Origin: Cladochytrium replicatum
Taxonomy: Eukaryota; Chytridiomycota; Chytridiomycetes; Cladochytriales; Cladochytriaceae
NCBI GenBank assembly: GCA_025526935.1
Contig: JAHLKD010000077.1
Coordinates: 1 to 64,000 of the forward strand
Reading direction: 5' to 3'
DNA: 64,000 nt
The position numbers and the translations under genes are program-made. Within the stretch, counting starts at the first letter, position 1. Each line of letters begins with the position of its first letter. Under the pieces are notes generated by a model, which saw nothing but the letters and a program-made list of their open reading frames with translations, was not told the origin of the DNA and searched no databases. Positions 38,023 to 49,166 of this stretch are shown here, piece by piece.

Positions 38023-38621
38023 TGTTAAGTATTTCCATTGATGGACTTGGCCAATCCAGTCATTGATAGTACAAAAACACAAACGCCGGATATACAGAAA
38101 TGTCACTCTTCACTGAGCAACATTTCTAACTATTGAACTAAAGCATATAGATGATGATCTATTACGAGTTTGGATACCTCCGGTTATTTCTTCATGGGTT
38201 ATATTTATTGCAGCCATAGGTATAGTAAACTGTCATTACTTTTCTATCATCCACTTGTAGAAGTGAAGCCCGGATCAGATCACAGCAAAGGTTTACATAT
38301 GATTAACGCGTTCGTGGGAATCATGTGTGAGAACAATCCTGTTGAGGAGAGTTAGATCTCACGCACAGCTTAGCATGATTATGCTTTGCTACGCCTGTGA
38401 GAAGAAGAGTCAAACCTTATCGCTGCGATCCAGATCTTCCGGAAGGAAAAGCCAAAACGACAGTACACTTATTTAAGGAGCCTGTGGCGATACACACAAG
38501 GAGCATTCTCTTGCGCTAGTACTTGTGACTCGCAATCTTCTTTATTCATCTCTTAGAAACATTAACCTATGAATTAACAACACACACAACCTGAGGATCC
38601 AGACCACAGCTTTGTTCAACA
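38023..38621 (+). repeat. Copia-A 3' LTR (A6)
   Basis: This complete LTR is preceded by GAGGGGGTG and followed by the ATTAA duplication and the rest of the B3 LTR. Confidence 0.93.
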
Positions 38622-39023
38622 ATTAATGCATGGTACTACAAATTTATTTCTCATAGAGAACATGTCATTGTGGACAAGATTATAACTAATCTTCATGTTC
38701 TGCTCACAATGGTTATTGTGAACGATCACTGGGATCTAGATCTCTCTATTCGAGAGAATAATGTTTATATTAGATATTTCCATATATCTATAGCCACAGG
38801 TTAATTATAAAAGCCCAAACGACAGTATATTTGAATTGTTTGCACAATTCAAAGAGCCCGTGACGATATGAGATTTCGGGTGGCTGTGGCGCAAGAGCGT
38901 GATTGGAGAAACACGAAACTCTGCACATACACAGATCAACCTGAGGACTATATCTAGCGCAAGTCCCAGATCAGCAGCACTAAAACTGATCAAATCACAT
39001 CGCCCTCAAACCAAACTTCGACA
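38622..39023 (+). repeat. Copia-B 3' LTR, right part (B3)
   Basis: This resumes the B LTR interrupted at 32363, includes the AAAGCC-ACGACAGTA core block and ends TTCGACA at 39023. Confidence 0.92.
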
Positions 39024-39192
39024 CCCTTGAAGAAATAACACACACAACCTGAGGATCCAGACCACAGCTTTGTTCAACACAATAGTTAGAAATGTTGCTC
39101 GGTGAAGAGTGACATTTCTGTATATCGGGCGTTTGTGTTTTTGTACTATCAATGACTGGATTGGCCAAGTCCATCAATCGAAATACTTAACA
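39024..39192 (+). other. Mosaic junction of LTR fragments
   Basis: Some 15 bases of unplaced sequence are followed by the last ~42 bases of an A LTR in plus orientation (to about 39080). Next comes the outer ~110 bases of an A LTR in minus orientation ending CTTAACA at 39192. Pol sequence in plus orientation starts at the next base. This looks like a repair junction joining several copies. Confidence 0.75.
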
Positions 39193-39834
39193 GTCCGATG
39201 CCGAGGCAACACAATTTCGATCAATGTTTATGAAGATATCGTACGTGGTGACTAAGACACGACCGGATATTTCATACGCAGTCAATATTTTGGCACAACA
39301 TCAGATTGATCCTCGACAGTCAGAATCAAAGGCTCTCTATCGATACAACGATATTTACTCGGTACTTGGGATTACGGTTTACACTATACACGGACTGGTA
39401 TCACGTCTCCGATGCTGAGACCTGACGGTCTCTACATGTTTGATTCGGCTAACAACCCACAAGGTTATGCCGATGCAGACCGGGCGGGCGATGCAGATAG
39501 ATACTCACGAACCGGTTACGTGGTAATGTTTGCTAATGCGGCAATCAGTTGGCAGTCGATTCGACAACAGACTATTGCAGCCTCGTCGTCGGAAGCCGAA
39601 CTGTATGCGCTGAACGAACTATCGCGTGAGATGAAGTGGATGAAAAATCTTATGACTGGTATCGGAATAATGTCGTTCAATCCGCTCCGTTTATGGCAAG
39701 ACAATCAATCCACACTAAATCCATCGCAAACAATCTGTTCAACAACAAACGGACCAAACACATGGACGTTCGCGAGAGATTTGTGAATCTCCAAGTTGAA
39801 CAGGAACATCAGGAGTTATACCATATGGATACTG
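39193..39834 (+). pseudogene. Copia-A RT/RNase H fragment
   Basis: Plus-strand pol sequence starts in the reverse transcriptase tail (SDAEATQFRS region) and runs into RNase H (GYADADRAG, SSSEAELYAL, LWQDNQST). It carries at least two frameshifts: one near 39345, shared with A6's TCGATACAACG form, and one near 39714. It ends at about 39834 where the strand of the A sequence flips. One conserved Trp of the DADWAG motif is Arg here. Confidence 0.85.
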
Positions 39835-42800
39835 ATGTTGGTACCCCATAAATTCGCTTCTTCGAGAATCTTCTTTACGTACAATGCATTGTTGAGGAAA
39901 TATCCTTCTGTTGTCTGTAATAACTCCATTTTCAGAATCTATTTCGCTTTCGAAGTACTCCCTACTGTGAACGAAGTTTCCAAATCAGTCTGAACCCGAT
40001 GATATGTGTTTGGATCTGTGGAAAAATGTAGTATATCATCGACATGAACGGTAGTGTGTTCGCGGGTATTATTTGTTGGATTGTATCGCCAGAAATGACA
40101 GATGTCTGCAATATTCCTCACAAAACCAACACTGAGATATTGTTTCCAAAGAGTTTTGTACCATTCTCGAGCTGCCTGGTGTTGACCGTACAGACTTTTG
40201 ATAAGTCTGCAGACGATGGGTCGATTGCGGAAATCTACTCGTCCGAAACCATGAGGGAGTTCGATGTAGTTCTCTTCTTCCAGTATCGCATTGAGATATG
40301 CACCCTTGATATCAAACTGGAATATTATCATGCCGACTAATGCTGCTAATGCAATCAGAAAACGGATCGTGGACGTTTTTGTAACTGGAGAATAGGTTTC
40401 ATCGAAATCCAATCCTTCAATCTGTGAAAATCCTCGTACGACCCAACGTGCTTTGAATCGAGTAATATTGCCATGTTCGTCAAGCTTATATGTGAAAATG
40501 TTGAACAAAGCTGTGGTCTGGATCCTCAGGTTGTGTGTGTTGTTAATTCACGGGTTAATGTTGCTAAGAGATGAATAAAGAAGATTGCGAGTCACAAGTG
40601 CTAGCGCAAGAGAATGCTCCTTGTGTGTATCGCCACAGGCTCCTTAAATAAGTGTACTGTCGTTTTGGCTTTTCCTTCTGGAAGATCTGGATCGCAGCGA
40701 TCAGGTTTGACTCTTCTTCTCACAGGCGTAGTGAAGCATAATCATGCTAAGCTGTGCGTGAGATCTAACTCTCCTCAACAGGATTGTTTTCACACATGAT
40801 TCCCACGAACACGTTAATCATATGTAAAACTTTGCTGTGATCTGATCTGGGCTTCACTTCTACAAGTGGATGATAGAAAAGTAATGACAGTTTACTATAC
40901 CTATGGCCGCAATAAATATAACCCATGAAGAAATAACCGGAGGTATCCAAACTCGTAATAGATCATCATCTATATGCTTTAGTTCAATAGTTAGAAATGT
41001 TGCTCAGTGAAGAGTGACATTTCTGTATATCCGGCGTTTGTGTTTTTGTACTATCAATGACTGGATTGGCCAAGTCCATCAATCGAAATACTTAACAGAA
41101 AACCCATTTGCCCGATACTAAACCCTGTCCATCAGGTAAAAACGTTTCGGCCCAAGTATTGTTGCTGACTAGTTGTGTGACTTCCTCCTTCATTGCCGCT
41201 AACCAGAATGGAGCCTCATCGGATCGTGATAAAGCCTCACGAAGAGTCTTTGGTGCAGTCTGTATATTTCCATTCGCAATTGGTTGTGTTGGATATGAGG
41301 AATCGGCCTTGAGGGTCCAGTCGATATAAGGAACGGATCGGGTAAACAAGGAATTTTGTTTCCTTTTGGCATTCGACAAATTTGCACTTGCTTGACATTT
41401 TCGTTTTCTTGCTGCATACGCTTCGTCGACATCTTCTCCAATGAATTGAAGATCACTTTCGAGTTGTGCATCATATTCCTCTACAGGAGATACGGAAGAC
41501 AAATTCGGAGATTCTTCAGTAATGGATTGTGGAGTCGATAAATCAGCATTTGGATCGTAATCAGCATCGTTTGGGTCATCATCGTCTAGTCCATGTAAAT
41601 GTTCAACAACATGCATGTCACCGGCTTCTTCTAAGCGGTAATATATGGGGTCGTCGTTCGTATCCTCATCGATTTCTTCGTCTGCAACGGTAGAAATCGG
41701 GAAATTGTCTGAGACAAACTCAACAGTCGTCTCTTGCACCCCCTGATCCCCGGTTGGTATTTGATCAACATCGAAATATGTCCCGGCCTTCAGTGGATAT
41801 TGTACGGTAAGATCGTCGAGTAATTGTCGGGTAGGATTATAACCAACAAAAACTCCCTCGTGGAACGTAACATGGAAGTATTTGCCTATTGTGTTTGTCC
41901 GAAAATTGAGTGCTATGACGATCTTCAGGTCTTCACCCTTGTATCCTAGAAACAGACCTAGTTCAGACTTGTCTCGGATTCTGCGCGCCAACCTTTGTTC
42001 GTGTGAGATCCACAAACTAACAAGTGTTCCAAAGGCGTGGATAGTTGCCAAATCTATCCGCTTGTCAAGGTAAGCACAGTACGGAATCGCATTCACAGCT
42101 GAATGGAAAGTAGCGTTCTTGACGACCGCAGCGTATAGGATGGAGAGTTGCACGAATTGAAGTGTTCGTGGTAGTCCAGCTTGTAGCAGCATCGCGTCCG
42201 ACATATACTTGATCGATTGTATATTCCGCTCTGATAGACCATCGAGTTCCTTTACTGACGGAGGAGCTTGGTGGACGTGGATGCGAGGAATCTTGGTATT
42301 GCACCATTGGATCAACCGTTTCGTAATCAATTCTCCTGAATCGGAACGTAGTTCAGCAACGTGTAATGGGTGATTGCAATTTTCCACATCAGCAATATGT
42401 CGAATCATACTATCCACCGCATCACTCTTTCGATTCAGGAAGTAGATTGTGATGAAACGAGGTTGTTCGTCGACATTGATCTGCCAATATCTCTTCTTCT
42501 GTCCGTCGTAGATTAAACGTACGACGTCGGAAAACAGACGGAAAAGTTTCCTCGGAGCTCGACTTATTGTAGAATAAATCGGCTTCTGCTTCAGCTTTGT
42601 GCGACTACAGACCAAACAATTCTGCATAATCGATTTGTTGACAAGATTGAATGCATCTGGTTCAACCTTGGGCATTTTGATGTTGAGCTTCTCTGCCGTT
42701 CGAAAGATCGTCCGTAAGTGGATGTGACCAAACTGCTGGTGTAACTTTGCAAGTTCGTGTACTGTCACTGGCGATAAGTTGGTGCTCACTCCAACTGTAT

Positions 42801-44363
42801 CTTGAGATGCTCGTTGACATTCATCATCGTTGGTTAGACGAATGCTGTTGTCTGACATTACATCAAGACCCATCGCGTAAGAAGATTGTACACCGGACGT
42901 AAAGTCCATCAACTGATCGAGACCTTCTGCGGATACCGCTACTGCTTTAGCTCGTTGAGCAATCACATGCCGCGGTTGGTGAGTTCCGACGGTACTAACA
43001 TCAGCATAGAGATAGTACAAATCTCTTTCCCGTCACCCAATAATAACGTGTTCATCCGTATCACCATGCGTGAGGATAACCTTGTCTTTGGTGAAACTCA
43101 CAATGTCCCCGGAGTCTCCAATGATACTACACACTGATGCAAGTGTGTCTTCGAGATCAGGAACATAAAGTGTGTTGTGTAATATCTTAATTCGCCCATT
43201 GGGTAAAACTACAGATACATCTCCAAAACCACAAACTGGAATTGTATGACTATCCGCTAGTTCCACCACGTCCTCGTCATTCGTATACGTCAGCGAACTA
43301 AAGGCATGACGATTAGGTGTCATCCAAACAGTTGCGCCTGTATCAAGCAAACCCACACGATCCTTTGCTTGAACATGTACATGGACAACCTTCTGTGCCG
43401 AGTGTGCGTTCACTATCGAAAACATATTTCCGATGTATGTGTCAGCATCTTTATCAACAGAAGTAGGTTGGGTAAGGTCAAAGATTACCTTCTTGGTCAA
43501 CACCGGTTTGGCGGTAGACTCGTCCTCCGACGAATCATCACCTGCATCGCCACAGCTGGCAATGAATGCACGAAAATCCGTGTCTAAACAAAGACTCTTT
43601 GCAGTGAGATAGTGTTTACACGCCGACTGCTTGTGTCCTCGTTTGCCAGAGAAGTTGCATGTGAGATCTGTCTTCTTTGCACTGGAGTCCTGCGACTGCC
43701 TGGTCCGAGTGGAACTGCTACTCCCACCGCTACTGCTTGAGCCACCCGAGGCACCCTGCTTACGGCATTGAGCATTGGTGTGAGACGAGTTCGGATGCAA
43801 GGTACAAATATCCTCCGACTTCGCAACCTTGGCTTTCGCTTTCACCTTCGCTTTCTTCGCCTTTGCCTTCATGGCCTTCTTTGTCCCATTAGGCCCACCG
43901 GCATCCATGGTGATGTTGAGTTGGACCAATTGGTTTAGGTCGGTCAAGATATTTGACACTGTTTCGAAGTAATGCGTTGGCTTTTGGTGGAATGGTCGCG
44001 GAGCATTCGGATTTGCAGCATCAATTGGATCTTGTATTAACGCCGGTTCCCATTCGGCATACGCAGAAGTGATCATTTTTCCGAGAAAAGGTACGAGGGT
44101 CCGTAATTCAATTGTCTGCATCGTGATTTTTGCGATTAACCGGTTTAGTAGATCCTTGATTACGAGTTCGTCCGGTAAAGAGTTCAGTTTGAGTTCGAAC
44201 AACTCAGTGAGGTCGGTCACAAACTGCTGAACGCTTTCTGCCGACTGACCGTTCGTACATTTCAGATCTACCAGCTGTTGCTCCCACATAGACGATTCGA
44301 TCGGAGCTTGACTGCCAGCACTGAAAATTCGGCGAAGTCCATCAACTTTGCCTTTTGCTGACG
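39835..44363 (-). pseudogene. Copia-A gag-pol, interrupted by a solo LTR (A7)
   Basis: This minus-orientation A internal region has gag entering from a junction with Copia-B at about 44363 (the first ~160 Gag codons are missing). It continues through protease (DTGA), integrase and the start of reverse transcriptase, with RT continuing at 39835-40498 on the far side of a solo LTR. Near 43031 a CGA codon became TGA after protease (HVIIG then stop), splitting the frame. The first zinc-knuckle motif reads CNFSGKRGH, so one zinc-binding Cys is lost, as in A8. A stretch of the Ser-rich linker is deleted near 43680. Non-functional. Confidence 0.88.
40499..41097 (-). repeat. Solo Copia-A LTR with GAAAA target duplication
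   Basis: A complete 599 bp A LTR sits inside A7's reverse transcriptase. GAAAA is found on both sides (40494-40498 and 41098-41102), and the interrupted pol sequence is continuous when the LTR and one GAAAA are ignored. This is the footprint of an insertion followed by LTR-LTR recombination. Confidence 0.95.
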
Positions 44364-47300
44364 CAAACTCGTGGTTCAACCTGATGTTGTGCCAAGACAT
44401 TGACAGCATAAGATAAATCAGGTCTGGTCTTTGTAGCTAGGTACGAGATTTTCATGAGTTCCGAGCGAAAAATAGTTGCATCATTTTTGGATAAAATAGG
44501 CAAGCTCGTTTCATGTTTGTAGTGAGAAGAAATAGGTGTTTTGGCTGGTTTAAGATTGGATTCCCATAATTTCAATCTCTGCAATATTTCCTTTGCATAT
44601 TGAGCATTGGTTATGAAATAACCGTGAGTAGTTTTGATCAATTGCATTTTCAGAATCCATTTTGCTGTAGAGTGACTTCCGACCTTGAATGAGGAATTCA
44701 AGCCATCCATGAAGTCTTGGTAGCCATTTGGGTCTGGAGAGAAATGAAGAATATCATCTACATGAACAGTAGTGTGTTCACGTATTTTCACAGTGGAACT
44801 GTGAGTAGATGGTTTCATTTGCCAGAAATGACAAACATCTGAAAGATCACGGATGTATCCGATGTCTTCATATTTTGCCCAGAGGCATTTGTACCATTCT
44901 CTAGCAGCTTGATGTAAACCATATAAGCTTTTGACAAGATTACAAACTAATGGATTGCCAGATTCGTCAGTCTCTGTAAATCCATGAGGCATTTCAACAT
45001 AAACATCTTCCTCAAGTGACGCATTGAGATATGCTCCTGTAATGTCAAATTGATAGATGTGTAATTTGACAATTGCAGCAAGAGCAACTAGTAATCGAAT
45101 TGTAGTGGTTTTCGCCACAGGAGAATAGGTTTTGTCGAAATCCATTCCCTGTATCTGGGAGAACCCTCTAACTACCCATCGTGCCTTGAATCGGATGATG
45201 TTGCCATCTTCATCAAGTTTGTATGAATATACCCATTTGCCAGTGAGAAGGTTGTTCCCATTTGGCAAGATGCGTTTGTTCCATGTTCCCAAATTGATAA
45301 GTTGTTGATTTTCTTCACACATGGCTGCAAGCCAGTATGGCCATTCATCAGGTCGCGACATAGCTTCCTGGACTGTTTTGGGAATACTTCTCAAGTGTCC
45401 TTGAGGTATAGGAATGTCGGGTGTACTCGATTTTGCTTTCTCATTTACATTGACATTGGGGATATTACGTCTCAACAAAGGATGTCTTTGCTGGGGATGA
45501 AATCTGTTTGTTGGAGTAACCATAGGTTGTTTGCCTTTAAGTTTGCGACATTTGGCTTTGTGTGCAACAAATCCATAATCGTTGTCATCATCTTCACCAA
45601 TCCATTGTAAATCTTCCAAATCACTTTGGGAATCATCTTCATTTTGTTCTTGTACATGTTGTACAGAAAGTGGTACATAAGTGTCATCGTTCATGTTTAA
45701 CGAATGGTTATAGTCGGTGGTGGTATCGTGCTCGTCATCAACATTTGAATCATGTTGGGACATAGGTGTAACATGCATTTGTGAGATATCCATTCGATGA
45801 TAAAATCGTTGGTTGGGATCCAACTCCTCATCAGATGAGGTGTTAGCGCTATCATCAGAATCTGAGTCTGTAGTATTGTCATTATCGCTATTCATATCAG
45901 GTAAATTTGAAATATCAAAATGTTGACCCTGAGGAATAGGATAGTGTTTGGTGAGGTCATTTAAAGTTTGTGATGTTGGGTTTAAGCCAACAAATACTCC
46001 CTCATGAAAAGTAAAATGAAAATATTCGCTTACGCGTTTGGTATTAAGATTCAAAGCATGAATGATTTTCATATCTTCACCCTTATAACCCAGAAATAGT
46101 CCTAGCTCTGACTTCTCTGATACTTTGCGACTAGACCTTTGTTCTGGAGAGATCCAGAGACTAACCAGGGTACCAAAGGTGTGAATGATTGCCGGATCAA
46201 TCAGCTTGTCAAAGTAAACAGCATGTGGTACATTCCTAGTTCTAGAATGGTAAACACAATTTTTGACAGTCGCAGCATAAAGGATGGCAAATTTGATGAA
46301 CTGTAAAGTATGTGGAAGACCAGCTGTTTTCAGCATAGACTTGTACATCTCTTTCATTGAACGGACATTCCGTTCAGCAAGACCATTCAGCTCTTTGACT
46401 GATGCAGGTGAAGGATGGGCATGTATGCGTGGTACCTTGTTACTGCACCAAGTCAAGAATTGGTTTGACAATAGTTCTCCAGAATCGGATCTCACTTCAT
46501 AGACGTGAAGCGGCAGAAATCTATTTTCAACATCTGCAATGTGTCTTAGCATACTATCAGAGGCTTCGCTCTTTCGTTGCAAGAAGTAGATTGTGATGTG
46601 AGAACTGTATTCATCTACGATAATCTGCCAGTGACCTATTGTTTTGCCATTTCGGACAATTGGTACTGCATCAGTATGTAGGCGATATAATTTCCTCAGT
46701 GCTGGACTTAGCGTTGAGTAAATTGGAGTTTGTACAGCCTTAGTCTGATTGCAAATTATGCAGTTCTGTAAAATAGACAAGTTAACAAAATCAAGTGCAT
46801 CACTCCTGACTTTGGGCAGTTTCTTTCCCAGAGAATGTAAAGTTTGCAGGATTTTCCGCAAATGTATGAGACCAAATTGCCGGTGTAATCTAGCTAATTT
46901 GTTGATGGTCACAGCTGAAACGTTGTTTACTCCATTATCAGCCATTGTTTGGGAGTATAGACTTAATGTTGCAGATGAAGCTCCGTCTAAAACTTCACCC
47001 CCGTAATTTCTAGTTTTGTTAGAATCTTTTGGGAAAACATTGTTGTCCTTCACTGTGTCAAACCTTACACCAGACGTGGTTGTCTGCTGCTCTTGGGCAG
47101 TGTTTGTAGTGGTACCAGGTAAAACATTCTGTTTGCCGACAGAGAGTGCAGAATTAGAAAGATTCGTCAAAATAGCTGCACCTATTTTGGAAGAGTGTTT
47201 AAGTAATGGATTAGTGGTATCCAAACTTCCATGAAGATAATATAAACCTCCACGTCTTAAACCAATGGTAACACATTGCTCAGTTCCTTTGTTTGACAAA

Positions 47301-48994
47301 TAGACTTTGTCTTTGGTAAAACTGACTATATCACCTTCATCCCCGATGATGCTATAGACAGATATAAGTGTATCCTCTAAATCGGGAACAAAAAGTGCAT
47401 TTTGAATGTGTTTTATTGAACCATTTGACAAAACAAGTGCAATATCTCCATAGCCTTTAATAGGAATGGGATGATTGTCTGCCAAGTAAACATCTCCTGT
47501 ATCATTAACGTAAAATAAATTCTTGAATGCATGTCTGTCTGGAGTCATCCAAGCAGTAGCACCAGAGTCAATCAAACCGAGAGGTTTGGCATTTACGTGT
47601 AGATTGCAGTTGGTACTCTTCAATGCTGTGATAATAGAGGGATGTGTAAAATCCACAATATTATTAGCTTTGAAGATTGAAGAGAAGGATTTGATTGATT
47701 GTACCTTGCTGGAAGGTTCTGATTCCTGAGAATCGATATCCATGTTCTGGGTTGTTGAGGAGGAAGCACGAGATGATTTTATCTGTTTCCATTCCTCATC
47801 ATTCAAACTTTTGGCTAGTTTGCATTTCCTGCAGAAATTCTGCGTGTGATCAGATTTGCCACAGAAATCGCAAGAGAATTTGTTGTTCTTCGCATCCTTT
47901 GATATTGATGCGGCACGATTGTTTGCAGTCTTACTGTTGGCATTTCCTTTATGTGAGGAAGCATGTTTCTCAATCAAATATTTGAGTTGTTTACACTCTG
48001 CAGAAGAATGAGAAGAGTTGGGATGTAAAACACAAACCTCATGAGCACCATGAGCTTTCGGTAGTCTTATGGTCTTTGCTCGCATGGCTTTGCCTTTGAT
48101 TTGAGGTGAATCTGAAGGAGTGTAATCGCGAGTTACATCCATTTGAATGATTTCTCTCATCTCAGCAAGTAAGTTCTGCATTGTTCTCAGGTAATGGTGT
48201 TCTGATTGCATCTTCTGACCAGAATCATCCTCATCATCAAGTAGATCAGGTTCATACTTTGTGAAAGTGTCCATTGAGATGTCTCTGAGTAAAATCGAAA
48301 AGGATTGTAGATTGATATCAGGTTCACTGATCTTTGAGCAAACTCGAGTGAGAAGTTCGTGAATAACAGCTTCAGCCGGTTGGGTTGAAAGCTTTTCCTC
48401 GGTGAGTTGAATCAGCTCAGCAATGAATGATTTGACTTCAAGTGCATCTTCACCGTTGGAGCAAGCTAGAGCTTTGAAACGGTCTTCCCAATGGCGGCTC
48501 TCAAAAGTCTTCTGCCGTTTAGCTGCATAAATTCCGCGTAAAGCAGCAACTTGATCAACGGCATTCTGATGTTTTTGCACTAAATTGATGTCGACCTCCG
48601 GAAAACAATCGGCAAGACAACTGTTTGCAATGTTGTTGTGTCCTTGAGATCGTTCGTACATCTGTAATTCAGCGCGATATGATTGCAATCGTCGATGATT
48701 GTCGTTCACAATTGCGTTGTACTCTTTCAACGCTACGGCGTACTCTTTAACGGCATAATCAAAGTCATTTGTTGTGTCGTATTCTTCGAGTGCAGATGGT
48801 CGTTCAGGCCGTTCAGGTTCCTCTTCTTTCACAAAGTCTTCCGGCTTTGGGTAGGGCGACTTTGTGAGCAAAGTTCCAGCTTCTCCTTTCGAGTTCGCAT
48901 AATTCTGAACGATCTTCATGTATTTATCGAACTCCCCAAGCGTTTGCCCAGCGAACGGCCTTGGTTTTCCGTCGCGGGCGTCGTTCTTAGGCAT
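44364..48994 (-). CDS. Copia-B Gag-Pol polyprotein, C-terminally truncated (B4)
   Basis: The native ATG is at 48994 (MPKNDARDG); an extra in-frame ATG at 49000 comes from the junction with LTR sequence. About 1,540 codons are open without interruption. Gag has a zinc knuckle altered to CDFCGKSDHTQNFC (Gly to Asp). Protease (IDSGATAWMTP) lies near residue 476. Integrase has LHRQFGLIH...CIICN, the second core Asp at about 837 (RSDSGEL) and LNGLAERN. Reverse transcriptase has HVDDILHFS at about 1412. The frame runs through the retained intron region and stops in A7 gag sequence just after the join at TGCG (~44363), so RNase H is missing. It is the best copy for the B-family protein. An Asp/Ser-rich linker separates integrase and reverse transcriptase. 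Confidence 0.92.
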
Positions 48995-48998
48995 ACTC

Positions 48999-49115
48999 AT
49001 TCTCTTGCGCTAGCACTTGTGACTCGCAATCTTCTTTATTCATCTCTTAGCAACATTAACCCGTGAATTAACAACACATACAACCTGAGGATCCAGACCA
49101 CAGCTTTGTTCAACA
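48999..49115 (+). repeat. Copia-A 5' LTR remnant (A8)
   Basis: This matches the terminal part of A LTRs from CATTCTCTTGCGC to TTCAACA. It lies between two divergently oriented gag genes, B4 on the left and A8 on the right. Confidence 0.9.
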
Positions 49116-49166
49116 CAATAGTTACGAATCGTTGCTTAACACATTTCTTTGGACAACAACGACAAT

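Larger units (their letters stand above)
32364..38621 (+). mobile_element. Copia-A copy A6, complete insertion with target duplication
   Basis: LTRs lie at 32364-32962 and 38023-38621 with an internal region between them. The flanking host is one B LTR, and ATTAA is present on both sides (32359-32363 and 38622-38626). This is direct evidence of integrase-mediated insertion with a 5 bp stagger. The coding region is heavily damaged, so this copy is old or decayed. Its LTR variants (TTAACAACACAC, GCTAGCACTT) group it with A7-A9 rather than A1-A5. Confidence 0.95.
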
